A stretch of 64,000 nucleotides of DNA from Winogradskya consettensis (GCF_018332715.1 NZ_BOQP01000067.1:1-64000); one strand, 5' to 3'; shown: positions 39,196 through 48,754, counted from the stretch's first letter. Made by a program: numbers and translations. The notes: generated from the sequence alone by a model not told the origin.

Positions 39196-40212
39196 TCACG
39201 ACGTCCACGTCCAGTCGCGGACCTCGGGCAGGTCCTCGAAGTTCTCCCGGATGTAGGCATGGTGCCGCTCCAGCATCTGCTGACAGTGTTGAGCCAGATC
39301 AAGACCCTTCTCCGGTACGCGGCGGGAATGGCGAAGCGCCTCGAGGACCAGGTGGTAACGGCTCATCCGATTGAGCACGACCATGTCGAACGGTGTGGTC
39401 GTGGTGCCCTGCTCGTTGAAGCCACGCACGTGGAACCGCCCCGGGTGCACCCGGCCGTGCAGCAGCTCGTGGATCGCCCGCGGGTAGCCGTGGAACGCGA
39501 ACACCACATCGGTGTCAGTGGTGAACATGGCCTCGAACTGCTGGTCGCTGAACCCGTGCGGGTGATCGTCGGCGGGCAGCAACGCCATCAGGTCGACCAC
39601 GTTGACGACCCGGACCCTCAGGTAGGGCACCCAGTCCCGCAGCAGCTTGGCCGCGGCCAGGATTTCCAGGGTGGGCGTGTCACCGGCACGCCACCGTCAG
39701 ATCAGGGTGGTCGAAGGCGGCGCCGGCCGCGTGCGCGAGGGCGTAACCGAGCTCCCCGCCCTCGTGGATGCTGCCCGGCATCTGCACGCTGACGTGGCTG
39801 GGCACCCCCCACCCGGAGTGGAGAACTGTCGCACCAGGGCAGTCAACCCGTCGAGTCCTGCGGCGATGTTCGGATAGATCTCGCTGTAGGTGCCCTCGAG
39901 GTAGACATTCGCGAGTAGCGCGGGCCCGCCGTGGCCCGGCCCGGCGACGTAGATGACGTCTGATCCGGTGTCCCGGATGAGCCGGTTGAGCAGGGTGTAG
40001 ATCATCGACAGGCCCGGGCTGGTGCCCCAGTGCCCGAGCAGGCGGGGCTTGATGTCGGCGACGCTCAGCGGGTCACGGCCCAGCGGGTTGCCCTGCAAAT
40101 AGATCTGGGCGACGGTCAGATAGTTCGCGGCAGCCCACCACCGCAGATCAAGCTCCCGATCATGGTCGGTGTAGTGCAGTGCCGTCGTCACCGGTTCGGC
40201 CAGGGTGTCCAT
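39196..40212 (-). pseudogene. Phosphoketolase gene with internal deletion
   Basis: The 5' part encodes the start of xylulose-5-P/fructose-6-P phosphoketolase: [39 protein letters not shown] and [21 protein letters not shown] six-base C run at 39805-39810 shifts the frame. With five bases it continues [20 protein letters not shown] to DHPDLTVAC. There it joins directly, out of frame, to [20 protein letters not shown] and the family C-terminus (VVNVVDLMALLPADDHPHG ... RNMS-like NRMSRYHLVLEAL, ending WTWTS). Most of the roughly 790-residue enzyme, including the thiamine-diphosphate core, is gone. ATG 40212 has GAAGGAG upstream. The enzyme would split sugar phosphates to acetyl phosphate. Confidence 0.92.
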
Positions 40213-40497
40213 GAATGAGTTCTCCTTCGTGCCTTGTGACAGCGCCGGAGGACGTGTGCGGTTGCGCCGCCCTCTGACAGCCTGCTTTCTGGGCATGGCC
40301 GGATTTTCTCTCGGCAAGTGGCACCCGAGGCAGAGGCTTTGGTCCCGCCCGCGCCGGTCATATCACCCCCATCTCAGCCCCCACCGGGGGGCGGGTGGAC
40401 GCCCTGCATCCGACCCGTCGAGTGGGGCCGTTCGGCCCTGCACCGAAACATGCCGGGAGCCGACCGTGGAACAAGACCCAACTCTGGAGGTTCCCTC

Positions 40498-41090
40498 ATG
40501 ACCGCATCAACCGAGCGGACGAACCGCGAGACGACCGCCGTCCTCTACGCTGCGGCCCGGGCATCGCTGCGCGCGCCGTCGGTGTTCAACACCCAGCCGT
40601 GGAAGTGTCACATCACCGGCGATACTCACCGTCGATCGGTTCCCGGACCCCGCACGCCCCGACCTGCTCACCCGCGTCCACCTCGGCAAGGCAGTACCAC
40701 CCGACCCGGAGGCGCAGCGGATGGCCGCGGTCATCCCGCGCCGACACACCGACCGGCGAGCCTTCGCCGACCGGCACGTGTCTGAAGCGATCCTCACCCG
40801 CCTGCGTCGCTTCGTCGAGTCCGAGGGCGCGTACCTGCATGTGGTGCCGCAGGATCAGATCCCGATGCTGGCCGTGTCCACCGAGCAGGCCACCGGCGCG
40901 GAACGCAACGACCCCGCCTACCGCGAGGAGCTCAACAAGTGGACCAACCGGCCGCAGTGGCGTGGCGACGGTGTGCCGCCGTCGACCGCTGTACAACCCA
41001 CCCTGCGCCGGGTCGGCGTTCGCGACTTCGTCCCGGAGGGCGCGACCGGCGGTCTGACCGCCGGCGACGGCTTCACCCACCGGTCGTCGA
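40498..41090 (+). pseudogene. Acg-type nitroreductase remnant
   Basis: ATG 40498, with GGAGG upstream, opens AARASLRAPSVFNTQPWKC and ITGD, the N-terminus of actinobacterial Acg-family FMN-dependent nitroreductase-like proteins. A deletion of perhaps 60 codons and a frame change near 40620 lead into ILTVDRFPDPARPDLLTRVHLG, IPRRHTDRRAFADRHV and AYLHVVPQDQIPMLAVS. The end (VRDFVPEGATGGLTAGDG) loses similarity at about 41085, so the C-terminal quarter is missing too. It lies divergent from the broken phosphoketolase. Confidence 0.8.
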
Positions 41091-41711
41091 ACCCTCGTGG
41101 CGGCTCACCGCCCGCTCGACGACCCTCTATCTGCCGTATACGTCCGCTCCCGGCGCGGCCGGTCGGGATGATCAGGTCGAGGCGGATCTTCTTGACGGAC
41201 TCGCCCGCGGCCCGCTGGCGCAGCATGTCGTCAGTGACAACCATGACAAGGCCACGGCATACCGGCCTGGTGCACTGCCCGATGCGCTGACCGCGGCTAT
41301 GTGCTGTGGTCGACGGCGTACGGATTCCGGCCGAACCGGTGCCGGGCTCACCGGCTCCACGCGACCGTCCGGTCGGTCAGACCCCTAACGGGTGATCAGG
41401 CATACAGCCGGGTAGGACTGTCAGTAGAGTATTCGACGGTGACTTGTTCACCGTTTCTGCTGCCCCAGCTCCCCGGTAGCGCATTTCGGGCCGTGCCAGG
41501 TGCCTTGTGGGAGCAGCAGTGTATTTCCGATTGATTGTCTTCGCGCGTACACCGTCAGTCGGGGTAGCGCCGACCGTGCTGTCACTTCACGGTGGGCACC
41601 GGGCTCAGGCTTCTCGCCGACCCCATCCTGCCAGAGTGTGCGCCTCGATGACCACGCCAGCCTCGGAACCCGCGAAGGTGGCCTGGTCGCGGCCAAGGGG
41701 GAGGTGACCCC
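41091..41711. other. Gap between the nitroreductase remnant and the STAS operon
   Basis: About 620 bases. Several short frames on both strands around 41100-41290 look partly protein-like but match nothing I can name. From 41400 to 41560 the DNA is less GC-rich than its surroundings and probably holds the promoter of the STAS-GAF operon. Confidence 0.4.
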
Positions 41712-42170
41712 ATGCGAACAGGCTGGCCGTATCCCTCATCAGCCTGTGACGACATCACCACTGCGGTGATCGTCACTGACGGTCCGGTCGCCGCGTCGGT
41801 GGAGATGTCGGTGCACGGCGTGTGGTCGCGAAGGCTCGGCGTGGATATCGCCGCTGAGCTGCGGGGGCGTTTCGCAGACCGTCCCGGTGCGGTCATCGTC
41901 GATCTGCACGGTCTGCTCGATGAAGACGCTGCCAGCATGCCCTTGTGGTTGGCGGCGTGCCGAATCGCTGCCGCGCTCCGCCCGTCCGTACACCTGGCTC
42001 TGTGCCTGCCCGCCGACGCGGTGCTGGCACAGCGGCTGCGGCGCATCGGTGCTCACCGCCTGCCGGTATTCGCCACCAAGTCCGAAGCGCGCGCAGCGGT
42101 GACGAAACTGCTACCCGCCGCCGCCTGCTCGCGTCAGGGTGAAGTGAGGCCGCATGTCGGCCGCCTATGA
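41712..42170 (+). CDS. STAS-domain protein
   Basis: A 152-residue protein with a STAS-like fold: strand VEMSVHGVWSRRLGVDIAAEL, VIVDLHGLLDEDAASMPLWL, where an anti-sigma antagonist has its phospho-Ser/Thr region, and VHLALCLPADAVLAQRLRRIG. The usual DSSG is replaced by EDAAS, so whether it is phosphorylated is unclear. GGGGGAGGTGA precedes the ATG. Its end overlaps the next gene by 17 bases, and the three genes to 43655 form one operon. Confidence 0.75.
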   Translation: MRTGWPYPSSACDDITTAVIVTDGPVAASVEMSVHGVWSRRLGVDIAAELRGRFADRPGAVIVDLHGLLDEDAASMPLWLAACRIAAALRPSVHLALCLPADAVLAQRLRRIGAHRLPVFATKSEARAAVTKLLPAAACSRQGEVRPHVGRL

Positions 42171-42918
42171 ACGCGTCGTGTCCGACGGAGAGAAGGGCCG
42201 CATGGATTTCTTGTCGCCACCGGGCGAGATCGGTGAGGTCGCGTCGCTGGTGATGCAGTTACGCGCCGAGGGAGGCACCGCGGCACTCTGCGGTCACTGC
42301 CATCACGACATTCCCTCACTCTCGGGGGTGGGATTGACGGTGCTCGCTTCCGGCGGCCGGCGTTTCGTGCTGGGCACCTCGGGCCTACTGATCGACCAGG
42401 TCGAAGATCTGCAGATCCGCCTCGACCAAGGACCTTGCCTGCAAGCGCTCACCGTGCGGGCACCGGTGCTGGTCGAAGACCTCGCCGATACGCAAGCCCG
42501 CCGGAGCTGGCCACAGTTCGCACCCGAGGCACTGCGTGGAGGTGTGGCGGCGGTGTTCGCTTTCCCGGTGCTGACCGGCACTCTGCCTGTCGCCATCCTC
42601 GACCTGTGCCGCGCAACCGCAGGCCCGTTACCGCGCTACGCCTACGAACGGGCCGTGACGTACGCCGCCGCCGCCGCGGTCCTGCTGGTCGACGACCTCC
42701 CGGACAAGGCACACGACGGTGACGGCGCGGCGGTGTCGATACCGGCCGCGCGAACTCAGGAAGCGACCGGCAGGGTAATGGGTCAGGCCGCCACCGACGC
42801 CACCGACGCGCTGCACCGCCTCCGCGCCCACGCCTTCGACCGCCACCTGCCGCTGGGCACCGTCGTCAACGACGTCCTGGACGGCACACTGCGCTTCGAA
42901 CCCCAGCCCGACTCATGA
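42154..42918 (+). CDS. GAF-domain protein with ANTAR-like tail
   Basis: A 254-residue protein. Residues 25-170 form a GAF-type sensor (GVGLTVLASGGRRFVLGTS, RLDQGPCLQALTVRAPVLVEDL, VFAFPVLTGTLPVAILDL). The last 60 residues (TQEATGRVMGQAATDATDAL, then RLRAHAFDRHLPLGTVVNDV) have the three-helix pattern of ANTAR RNA-binding domains, which act by antitermination. ATG 42154 overlaps the STAS gene. ATG 42202 with GAGAAGG upstream is a plausible shorter start. The ligand is unknown. Confidence 0.8.
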   Translation: MSAAYERVVSDGEKGRMDFLSPPGEIGEVASLVMQLRAEGGTAALCGHCHHDIPSLSGVGLTVLASGGRRFVLGTSGLLIDQVEDLQIRLDQGPCLQALTVRAPVLVEDLADTQARRSWPQFAPEALRGGVAAVFAFPVLTGTLPVAILDLCRATAGPLPRYAYERAVTYAAAAAVLLVDDLPDKAHDGDGAAVSIPAARTQEATGRVMGQAATDATDALHRLRAHAFDRHLPLGTVVNDVLDGTLRFEPQPDS

Positions 42919-43655
42919 GCAACCCCGACACCCCCACCGGACGACCACCGCGCGAGCAGCGAGTGGCTGAAGCGTTCGTCTACCTTGCCGACACCCTGGT
43001 GGACGATTTCGACCTGCCCGACTTCCTCTACGAACTGACCAACCACTGCGCCGACCTGCTCGACGCCGACGGCGCCGGCGTGATGCTCGCCGACGACGAC
43101 GGACGGATGCGACTGCTCGCCTCCTCCGACGAGACCGCCCGCCTGCTCGAGTTGTTCGAGATCGACGGCAACCAAGGGCCCTGCCTCACCGCCTACCGCA
43201 CCGGCGAGGCCGTCGAGCACAGCCTGCTCTCCGCCCCCGACCCCCGGTGGCGACTGTTCGCCGAACGCGCCCATCACGACGGCTACCGCTCCGCCCACGC
43301 CATCCCCATGCGACTACGTGGACAAGTCATCGGCGTAGTCGACCTGTTCAGCCGCAACCCGGATCCGCTCAGCGAGCCGAAACAGAAACTCGGCCGGGCC
43401 CTCGCCGACGTCGCCACCATCGCCCTGCTGCAACACCGCACCATCGACATCCACCGCACCCTGGCCGAACAACTCCAGACCGCCTTCACCACCCGCCTCG
43501 ACATCGAACAGGCCAAAGGCCTGCTCGCCGAACGACACGGCATCGATTCCCACGAGGCATTCCAGCGCATGCGCGCCCACGCCCGCCGCACCAACCGCAA
43601 ACTCTCAATCCTCGCGGCCGACATCATCACCGGCACCGTGACCCTGCCCGACTGA
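42915..43655 (+). CDS. GAF-ANTAR regulator
   Basis: A 246-residue protein. Residues 20-175 are a GAF domain (LLDADGAGVMLADDDGRMRLLASSDE, quoted in part, and EIDGNQGPCLTAYRTGEAV). Residues 180-240 are ANTAR, with RLDIEQAKGLLAERHGIDS and AFQRMRAHARRTNRKLSILA. ANTAR domains bind paired RNA hairpins and prevent early termination. The start overlaps the previous stop (ATGA). It resembles the preceding protein in layout, so the two may be old duplicates sensing different ligands or forming a heterodimer. Confidence 0.92.
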   Translation: MSNPDTPTGRPPREQRVAEAFVYLADTLVDDFDLPDFLYELTNHCADLLDADGAGVMLADDDGRMRLLASSDETARLLELFEIDGNQGPCLTAYRTGEAVEHSLLSAPDPRWRLFAERAHHDGYRSAHAIPMRLRGQVIGVVDLFSRNPDPLSEPKQKLGRALADVATIALLQHRTIDIHRTLAEQLQTAFTTRLDIEQAKGLLAERHGIDSHEAFQRMRAHARRTNRKLSILAADIITGTVTLPD

Positions 43656-44108
43656 CATCTGATACGCAACGAGCGCCGGGTTCCCAGCCCGGCCAGGATT
43701 ACCGGAGCACTGGGCCCGACACAAGAAGGCAGCGGCCCCCACCAACGCCATCAACCAAGGCGGACAACCGACTTCACTTCGTCCAATGGGCGCCGGGACT
43801 CGGGATCCTGGCTACGCCATCGGGTGACGTACGTACCGCCTCCCCGCACCCACCAGCCGTCGGCGCCATCGCTGGACACATGCCGCGACACACATTGCCC
43901 AGCACTGTTCCGGCCGACGATCCCTGATCATGCAGCATCGACGGCTGGACCCTCGACGTCGTCGCACCGGACCGGCCCCACCACCGCGTGCTGGAGTCCG
44001 GCGACGGCGGCCTCTGGCGAGGCCCTGCAGGCGGGTATCGATGAGGACTGCAGGTAGGCGATACGAGACAGTTGAACGTGCCTGAGCCTGTTGCAGGAGA
44101 GCGGCCGG
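43656..44108. other. Gap with a possible gene scrap
   Basis: About 450 bases between convergent units. On the plus strand 43935-44035 reads DGWTLDVVAPDRPHHRVLES and GDGGLWRGP before a stop, which looks like a short piece of a lost gene of unknown family. No terminator hairpin was found. Confidence 0.35.
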
Positions 44109-45742
44109 TCAACTAGCTGGTGCAACATCCATGGCTGCTGAAATCGAACCGCCCGGTCTTCTGGAACGCAGCAATAGTTTGCGGAACTCGTCCGCAGCCA
44201 GCAGCAGGACACCGTAGGCCACCAGGATCGCCCAGTCGGCCGCATTCAGCGGCGCGGTGTGGAACAGGCGGTGCAGCAGCGGCAGATAGGTGATCGCGAG
44301 GATCGCCACGAGGCTGAGGCTCTGGGCGGCGAGCATCCGGCCGCTGGAGCGCAGGCCCAGGGTGACGATGCTGGCCCGGTCGCTGCGTACGGTCAGCCCG
44401 ACGAAGACCTGGCTGATCACGATGCCGGCCTGAGCCATGGTCAGCGCCTCCCGATAGACCGGGTTGTCCGCGGTGAAAGCGCTGAAGGCCAACCCGGCGC
44501 TGTGGATGTGCCAGAAGAACACCGCCGTGACCCCAGCCGCCTGAATGCCGCCCAGGAACAGGATTCTGCGCACGACCGCACCGGAGAACAACGACTCGCG
44601 TGGACTGCGTGGCGGCTTGTCCATCGTGCCGGGCTCGGGCTGCAGCGTGCCCAGCGCGAGGGCGGGCAGCACGTCCGAGCCGAGGTCGATCGCGAGGACC
44701 TGCACGGCGGACAGCGGCACGAGGGGGAACCCTGCGAAGGTGGCCACCAAGATGGGGACGAGCTCGCCGACGTTGGACGTGAAGACGTAGATGAGGAACG
44801 TCCGGATGTTCTGGTAGACCGACCGTCCGCGTTCGACTGCCGCGGCGATGGAGGCGAAGGAGTCGTCGAGCAGCACCATGACGGCGGCTTCGCGGGCCAC
44901 GTCCGTACCGGAGGCTCCCATCGCCACGCCGATGTCGGCCCGGCGCAGGGCGGGTGCGTCGTTGGCGCCGTCGCCGGTGACGGCGACGATCTCCCCCAGA
45001 TCCTTGAACGCGGATACGACGCGCATCTTGTGCTCGGGTTTGACCCGGGCGAACAGAATCGGCGACGGATCCGCCAGCAGGGCACGTAGCTGTTGGTCGT
45101 CGAGGTGGTCGAGGTCGGCGCCGGTCAGCGCGCGCGGGGACGGCCCGCTGACGAGTCCGACCTTGCGGGCGATGGCTTCCGCGGTCAACGCGGAATCTCC
45201 GGTGACCATGACGATCCTGATCCCGGCGCGGGCACAGGTTGCGATCGCCGCGGACACCTCGGGGCGGGGTGGGTCGAGCATGCCGATCAGGCCGAGCAGG
45301 ATCAAACCCTGCTCGGCCTCAGTTTGCCCGGTGTCCGCCGCGACCGGCCGGTAGGCGACGCCCAGCACGCGCAGCGCGTCGCGGGACATGTCGTCGTTGA
45401 CGGCCGTGACCCGGGCGCGCATCACGTCGCTGATCGCGACGACGCCCTCGGCGCCCTGCTCGATGTGGTGCACCGGGCGAGCAGTTCCTGCGGTGACCCT
45501 TTGACGTACGCGACGACCGTGTCGCCGATGCGGTGCACCGTGGTCATCATCTTGCGATCGGCATCGAACGGGAACTCCTCGATGCGGGGCGCCGCGACCT
45601 GCTCAGCGCTGACGTCCACGCCGGCCTTGGCCGCCACGACCAGCATCGCACCCTCGGTCGTGTCCCCCCAGGACCCGCCAGCCCCCGTCGGAGTCGGGCG
45701 CCCGGAGTCTCAGGATCCGGTCGCCGCTGCCGGGACGTGGGT
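44109..45742 (-). pseudogene. Cation-transporting P-type ATPase, broken
   Basis: The 454-residue frame holds the C-terminal half of a PMR1/SERCA-like cation ATPase: MLDPPRPEVSAAI, MVTGDSALTAEAIA, VAVTGDGANDAPALRRADIGVAMG and about six helices to the end. Just upstream, in other frames, lie the nucleotide-domain pieces EEFPFDADRKMMTTVH and VKGSPQELLARC, and before them WRVLGDTTEGAMLVVAAKAG. One base is missing near 45472, and one is extra in a six-base C run at 45664-45669. Everything before about 45742, including the phosphorylated DKTGT loop, is absent. No working pump can result. ATPases of this kind (CtpF type) occur with phosphoketolase and Acg genes in actinobacterial hypoxia gene sets. 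Confidence 0.9.
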
Positions 45743-45876
45743 TGCGGTCCTTGATGGCTGCCGGCCACGACACCCTGTCGCGCTCACGCGAATGTCTACA
45801 TACCGGCCTGGGCGATGACGGGTCGAGCGCCGAGCTGCGGGGAGAAACCATCGAGAAATATCGCTTGACGCGCATA

Positions 45877-45911
45877 GTTAACGTCATTAGCCTCCAGTTA
45901 ATGCCGTTAAC
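45877..45911. promoter_or_regulatory. 35-base inverted repeat, probable TetR operator
   Basis: GTTAACGTCATTA (45877-45889) and TAATGCCGTTAAC (45899-45911) are complementary at 12 of 13 positions around a nine-base centre. The A/T-rich dyad stands out in this GC-rich DNA. It lies 20 bases before the hydrolase start, overlaps the region after a TTGACG (45865-45870), and precedes an operon that encodes a TetR-type regulator, so autorepression is likely. Confidence 0.75.
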
Positions 45912-45930
45912 CAGCCCTGTGGAGGTCGTG

Positions 45931-46767
45931 ATGACCGAGTACTTGAGCATCGCCGATAACACCCTCGCCTATGAGGTGTCCGGGCAGGGCCCTCTGGTCG
46001 TCCTGGCGCACGGTATCGGCGACAGCCGGCACTCCTATCGTTTCCTCGCTCCGGCCCTGGCCGACGCCGGGTACCGGGTCGCCAACGTCGACATCCGCGG
46101 CTGCGGCGACTCCAGCCTCGGCTGGAACGGCTACAGCCGCACCGACATCGCGGGCGACCTCGTCGCCGTCGTGCGTCACCTGGGCGGCCCCGCCGTGATT
46201 ATCGGCCAGTCGATCAGCGGCGGCGCGGCGACCATCGCGGCAGCTACCGCGCCGGGCCTGATCAACGGGGTCATCGAGCTGGCGCCGTTCACCCGCGTCC
46301 AACCGTTCGACCTTGGCGGGCTGATGCGGGTGAAGCGTTTCCGGAGCGGTTACACCCAGATGGGGCTGGTCATGGTCCGTGGAAGTCTGGCGAGCTGGAA
46401 GAAGTACCTCGACGCGGCGTATCCGGTCAAGCCCGCAGACTGGGGCGCCGAACTGACGCGGATCGACGCGAAGCTGAGCGAGCCCGGCCGGATGAAGGTC
46501 CTGCAGGCCATGTGCAAGACCAGCCCGACCGACGCCGGCGCGCAGCTGGCCAACGTCACCTGCCCGGTCCTGATCATCGAGGGCAGCCTCGACCCCGACT
46601 GGGCCGACCCCCGCGCCGAGGGCGAGAAGATCATCGCCGACCTGCCCAGTGGCCTCGGTGAGCTTGCCGTCATCGAGAGTGCCGGTCACTACGCGCACGC
46701 CCAGACACCGGATCAGGTCCTCGCGCTGGCCCGGCCTTTCCTCGACAGGACGCTGACCAGTGCCTAG
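45931..46767 (+). CDS. Alpha/beta hydrolase
   Basis: A 278-residue cytoplasmic alpha/beta-fold hydrolase. VVLAHGIGDSRHSYRFLAPAL holds the oxyanion HG, VDIRGCGDSS follows strand four, GQSISGGAA is the nucleophile elbow with Ser, IEGSLDPDW supplies the acid and ESAGHYAHAQ the His. The substrate is unknown, and esterases, lactonases or epoxide hydrolases share this pattern. ATG 45931 has GGAGGT five bases upstream. It leads an operon with the TetR regulator, overlapping it by eight bases. Confidence 0.9.
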   Translation: MTEYLSIADNTLAYEVSGQGPLVVLAHGIGDSRHSYRFLAPALADAGYRVANVDIRGCGDSSLGWNGYSRTDIAGDLVAVVRHLGGPAVIIGQSISGGAATIAAATAPGLINGVIELAPFTRVQPFDLGGLMRVKRFRSGYTQMGLVMVRGSLASWKKYLDAAYPVKPADWGAELTRIDAKLSEPGRMKVLQAMCKTSPTDAGAQLANVTCPVLIIEGSLDPDWADPRAEGEKIIADLPSGLGELAVIESAGHYAHAQTPDQVLALARPFLDRTLTSA

Positions 46768-47383
46768 GGCCCGGCTCACCCCAGTGTCGGTCACCGAGGC
46801 CGGCGCCGCCCTGATCGACGAGATCGGTCTCGAGAAATTCAGCATGGGACTGCTCGCCGAACGGCTCGAAGTCAAGACCCCCGCGCTCTACAAACACGTC
46901 ACCAGCCAGGCCGATCTGGTCCACCGCATCGCTGTCCGAGCCATGGCCGAGTTTGCTGACGCCATTCGCGATGCCATCCAGGGCCGGGCCGGCAGTGACG
47001 CTTTAGCCACCGGCGCACAGGCGATGCGGACCTATGTGCTGGAACACCCCGGCCAGTACGCGGTCGGCGATGCTGCTGCTGCCCGCGCGACCGGACCCGA
47101 TGACCCGATCATCCCCGCCGTCAAGCGGGTCGTCGCCTCCTGGGCAGCCATGCTGCGCGGCTACCACCTGGACTCCAGTCAGGAGATTCACGCCCTGCGG
47201 ATGCTCCGCAGCGCCCTGCACGGGTTCTCGACCCAGGAAGCGGCAGGCGGGTTCCAAATCGACGCATCCGTCGACAACAGCTTCACCTGGATGATCAATT
47301 TTCTCGACCGCGGCCTGCACGACATCACCGCCACCGCCACCGCAGCCACGACCACCCGGACACCACCACCCGGCGGCCACTGA
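46760..47383 (+). CDS. TetR-family regulator
   Basis: A 207-residue repressor. The HTH is TEAGAALIDEIGLEKFSMGLLAERLEVKTPALYKHV, quoted here by its ends (TEAGAAL ... PALYKHV), and the all-helical ligand domain (about 70-190) includes a WHG-like region with MLRSALHGFSTQEAAGGFQ. The GTG start lies inside the hydrolase gene, and the stop overlaps the LtrA start (TGATG). It probably binds the inverted repeat at 45877 and responds to a substrate or product of the hydrolase. Confidence 0.9.
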   Translation: MPRARLTPVSVTEAGAALIDEIGLEKFSMGLLAERLEVKTPALYKHVTSQADLVHRIAVRAMAEFADAIRDAIQGRAGSDALATGAQAMRTYVLEHPGQYAVGDAAAARATGPDDPIIPAVKRVVASWAAMLRGYHLDSSQEIHALRMLRSALHGFSTQEAAGGFQIDASVDNSFTWMINFLDRGLHDITATATAATTTRTPPPGGH

Positions 47384-48651
47384 TGGTGAACATCGACGAA
47401 GAGCCCAGAAACATCAGGATCGAGCGGCACGCGAGCTGGGCCGAGCTGTTCTTCGACCTCGTGGCGGTGGCCGGTGTGGCCGCCCTGGCCCACGTGCTCG
47501 GGCCCGAGCTGGACGCCGCGGCGCTCGGTCTCTACGCGCTGCTGTTCCTGGCGCTGTGGCTGTCCTGGACCACGTTCATGCTGTACGGCAATGTCGCCGC
47601 CGGCCAGACCCGCGTGCTGCGAATGATGGTCGGCATGTTCGGCCTCGGGGTCATGGCCGCGTCCGTGCCAGGCGTGGCGCACACCGTGCTCGAGCACGGC
47701 GGTGACCTCCTGCCGCTCAACGTCTTCGCGATCGCCTACATCGCGACGCGCGTCTACGGGTCCAAGTCGTGGCAACGCGGCGCGGTATTGCTGGACTTCC
47801 CCGTGGTGCAGTACTCGGCCGGACTGCTGCCCTGGTTCGCATCCCTCTGGGCCGACGAGCACTGGAAGCTCGCGCTCTGGGCCGCCGGAGTCTGCCTCGA
47901 CCTGCTGCTGATCCTGGTCCTGTCCGGCAGCCGGATCCTCCAGCGCGTCCAGTCGTACCTCAGCTCACCGGAACGCAGCCGGCGCCGGCGTCGATCATGG
48001 GGTCGCTCCGACGGCGCGGGACCGGCGATCCATGGGGTATCGGTCGATCCGGCCCACCTCTCCGAACGGTTGGGACTCTTCGTCATCATCGTGCTGGGTG
48101 AATCGGTGGTGCAGGTCGCCGCCGCCGCCAGCGAGGCGACCTACGATCTCGGTCTGCTGGCCACCGCAATCGCGTCCTTCATTCTGCTGGCCGGGCTGTT
48201 CGGCTTGTCTGTCGTCTTCGGATACGCCGGTCTGCCGCACCTGCGCGCCGGCCGGATCCCCACCCGCGCCGCCCTCGGCCTGCACTGCCTGGTCACCGGC
48301 GTCGTCGCCACCATCGCCGTGCCGCTCTCGCTGGTGGTCAGTCACGGCTCCGACCCACTGCCCGACCATGTTCGCTGGCTGCTGTGCGGCGCGGTTGCGG
48401 CCTACTTCACCCTCGGCGTGGTCACCGGCGTCGCCAGCCACAGTTCCGACCTGCAGAGGACGATCTCACGAATCATCACGGGCATCGCGGCTCCACTGCT
48501 GCTCGGCCTGCTCGCCACCGCCGTCAGTGGCCGGATGCTCGTGGTCTACCTGACCCTGATAGTCCTGGCCCACCTCTGGTTCGAACGACGACTGACGCCG
48601 ATCGAGGCCGCTCCCACCGACTCATCGCCCGACCCAGCGGGCGGCTCATGA
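47383..48651 (+). CDS. LtrA-family membrane protein
   Basis: A 422-residue integral membrane protein of the low-temperature-requirement A family with about ten helices. The start RHASWAELFFDLVAVAGVAALAHVL and the central LSERLGLFVIIVLGESVVQVA are family signatures. An Arg-rich loop (SSPERSRRRRRSWGRSDG) divides the two halves. The function of LtrA proteins is not settled. Overlap with the TetR gene places it under the same control as the hydrolase. Confidence 0.9.
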   Translation: MVNIDEEPRNIRIERHASWAELFFDLVAVAGVAALAHVLGPELDAAALGLYALLFLALWLSWTTFMLYGNVAAGQTRVLRMMVGMFGLGVMAASVPGVAHTVLEHGGDLLPLNVFAIAYIATRVYGSKSWQRGAVLLDFPVVQYSAGLLPWFASLWADEHWKLALWAAGVCLDLLLILVLSGSRILQRVQSYLSSPERSRRRRRSWGRSDGAGPAIHGVSVDPAHLSERLGLFVIIVLGESVVQVAAAASEATYDLGLLATAIASFILLAGLFGLSVVFGYAGLPHLRAGRIPTRAALGLHCLVTGVVATIAVPLSLVVSHGSDPLPDHVRWLLCGAVAAYFTLGVVTGVASHSSDLQRTISRIITGIAAPLLLGLLATAVSGRMLVVYLTLIVLAHLWFERRLTPIEAAPTDSSPDPAGGS

Positions 48652-48754
48652 ACCTCTTCCCGTGAAGCAGCCGTCGCGCCGTGGCTCGTCCTCCAGACAC
48701 ACCGTCCCCCCAATGACTGGCCAATCGATAGCCCCGACGGAAATGGACCACACC

